From: an uncultured Clostridia bacterium
GTDB lineage: Bacteria; Bacillota_A; Clostridia; Christensenellales; Aristaeellaceae
Length of the DNA stretch: 6,083 nucleotides
Reading direction: 5' to 3'
NCBI GenBank assembly: GCA_946408865.1
Contig: CAMJTZ010000118.1
Location: forward strand, 1-6,083
Part shown: positions 5,054-6,083 of the stretch, piece after piece
Layout of the letters: each line of letters begins with the position of its first letter
How positions within the stretch are numbered: position 1 is the first letter of the stretch
Notes under the pieces: model-generated
What the model was told of the DNA's origin: nothing
Databases searched by the model: none
Seen by the model: the letters and a program-made list of their open reading frames with translations, nothing else
Translations under genes and position numbers: made by a program

Positions 5054-6083
5054 ATGCGAAAAATGGAACGCCTGAACCGGGGGCTGATTGTTGCCGGTGC
5101 GGAAAAAGGAATGTACCTGAGCTGGCGGTATCTTGGAAATGAGCCGGACGGAATCACCTGGCGGATTTACCGCAAACGGAACGGCGGCCGCTTTGAACAG
5201 CTGGCGGAAATCGCGCCCCGGGATGTCGCGCCTGAAAGCCATTATGCCGGAAATCCGGGAATCGTGAAGAAGAATACCACGCCCTGCTGTTACGTGGATC
5301 CTGAAGGACAGCCGGGAGACGTTTATGCCGTTGCCCCGGTGGTGAATGGGGTGGAGGGCGTTCGTGAACAGTCCACGCTGCCTGTGCTGGAGCCTCTTCC
5401 CGGGGCTGAAGGCCAGGCTTTCCGTGCCGCGGTTCACCGGATTCCCCTGTGTCCTCCCCCGGAGAGGGTTCCCCTCGCGCATTTTACATACCGCGGCGTC
5501 ACCGTCGGGCCCGGATGCAAGCCGGACCGCAGCGTTTTCCTTCTGGAAAACGGCGAGCACTGGTACCGCGTGGATATGGATCTCCTGCGTTCCTTCAGGG
5601 AACCGTATGAAAACGGAGAGGCTGTGAGCGAAGATCAGATCCGGGAGATCTGCGGCAGGCTTTCCGGGTATCTCGGCGCGCCGCTCACGCTTCAGTCCGG
5701 GCTGGAAAACGGTAGAATCACGGACGCGCTGTACCGGGAACTCGAAGCTGCTTTTATCCGTTACGTACGGGCACTGGACTGTGGGGAATCCCTGCCTTTC
5801 GCGCGCACGCCTTCCGGCGCGGTCGAAACTTCCCTCTCCTCGGAGTATCATACGCAGGATATGAGCGTCGGGGATTTCGACGGGGACGGCGAGTATGAAA
5901 TCGTAGTGAAGTGGCGGGCGGAAAGCCCGGATCCCATGTTCTCGGATCCGGTTTACAGCCCGGATTTCAATCTCAGCGCGCCGGAGTATATTGATGTCTA
6001 TAAGCTGAACGGAAAACTGCTGATGCGCATCGATATGGGCTATAACGTAAAATCCTCCAATGATCATGAGACCATGCTGCACG
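5054..6083 (+). CDS. Rhamnogalacturonan-lyase-like protein (PL11-like), N-terminal fragment
   Basis: These are the first 343 codons of a protein that runs off the right edge. It resembles family PL11 rhamnogalacturonan lyases, which cleave the rhamnose-galacturonate backbone of pectin by beta-elimination. The start MERLNRGLIVAG..KGMYLSWRYLG (4-28) and ITWRIYRKR (34-42) match the N-terminal beta-sandwich of that family, as does DVYAVAPVVNGVEG (89-102). SVGDFDGDGEYEIVVKW (271-287) matches the first Ca-binding propeller motif (Asp274, Asp276, Asp278), and YIDVYKLNGKLLMRIDMG (312-329) follows as in PL11. Between residues 132 and about 250 there is extra sequence, and NVKSSNDHETMLH at 331-343 replaces the usual NIRAGAHYTQF-like stretch. 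No signal peptide is seen, so it may act inside the cell on imported oligosaccharides. ATG 5054 is preferred (AAAGG ten bases upstream); ATG 5024 and 5063 are in frame. Catalytic residues lie beyond the window, so activity is unproven. Confidence 0.8.
   Translation, partial: MRKMERLNRGLIVAGAEKGMYLSWRYLGNEPDGITWRIYRKRNGGRFEQLAEIAPRDVAPESHYAGNPGIVKKNTTPCCYVDPEGQPGDVYAVAPVVNGVEGVREQSTLPVLEPLPGAEGQAFRAAVHRIPLCPPPERVPLAHFTYRGVTVGPGCKPDRSVFLLENGEHWYRVDMDLLRSFREPYENGEAVSEDQIREICGRLSGYLGAPLTLQSGLENGRITDALYRELEAAFIRYVRALDCGESLPFARTPSGAVETSLSSEYHTQDMSVGDFDGDGEYEIVVKWRAESPDPMFSDPVYSPDFNLSAPEYIDVYKLNGKLLMRIDMGYNVKSSNDHETMLH

Noticed and set aside
4949..6082. A 377-codon open frame on the minus strand opposite the lyase gene
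   Set aside because: The plus-strand frame is open to the window edge and carries PL11-like and Ca-binding motifs; the minus-strand translation shows no family features.
1..6083. Frequent CCGG and TTCCGG tetramers and hexamers
   Set aside because: They occur in all genes and spacers and fit the genome's base composition and codon use; no spacing, array or orientation pattern is visible.
1..6083. tRNA, rRNA, CRISPR array, insertion sequence or phage remnant
   Set aside because: No cloverleaf-like segment, regularly spaced repeats, terminal inverted repeats or transposase/integrase-like frame was seen. The genes look like ordinary chromosomal ones.

Overview
The window is a chromosomal stretch with moderately high GC. 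It most likely comes from an uncultured gut or rumen member of the Clostridia (Firmicutes/Bacillota). The reasons are purine-rich Shine-Dalgarno sites, sigma-A-type promoters (TTGACT, TATAAT and extended TGnTATAAT forms), a Lys-Lys signal peptide, an NRLD-type RluA-family pseudouridine synthase, and a plant-polysaccharide lyase beside a glycogen debranching enzyme. A closer guess, such as a rumen Christensenellales/Aristaeellaceae lineage, is only an impression of style. There is no mobile element, CRISPR array, tRNA or rRNA.

Layout: four genes run leftward and one runs rightward. From the left edge these are (1) the N-terminal part of an AMP-binding acyl-CoA synthetase/ligase-like protein (minus strand, cut by the window edge); (2) an RluA-family RNA pseudouridine synthase (minus); (3) a secreted multidomain protein of unknown function with a signal peptide and a Thr/Glu/Pro-rich linker (minus); (4) a GlgX-type GH13 glycogen debranching enzyme (minus); and, divergent from it, (5) the N-terminal part of a rhamnogalacturonan-lyase-like protein (PL11-like, plus, cut by the right edge).

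The four leftward genes do not look like one operon. A promoter-like sequence precedes each, and the secreted-protein gene ends in a clear intrinsic terminator directly ahead of the pseudouridine synthase promoter. No terminator is visible after glgX or after the pseudouridine synthase, so some read-through is possible. The glgX/lyase divergent region (4754-5053) holds outward promoters on both strands and a 16-bp inverted repeat between them that could be an operator.

Together the genes suggest a fibre-degrading anaerobe: pectin backbone cleavage (lyase), glycogen mobilisation (GlgX), activation of a carboxylic acid (ligase), RNA modification, and an envelope protein. There is no direct evidence that they form one pathway. 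The most unusual item is the lyase-like protein. It has a PL11-like start and a PL11-like Ca-binding motif, but about 110 extra residues between them, no signal peptide, and an altered sequence where PL11 enzymes usually carry a conserved stretch. I found no convincing wholly new system.
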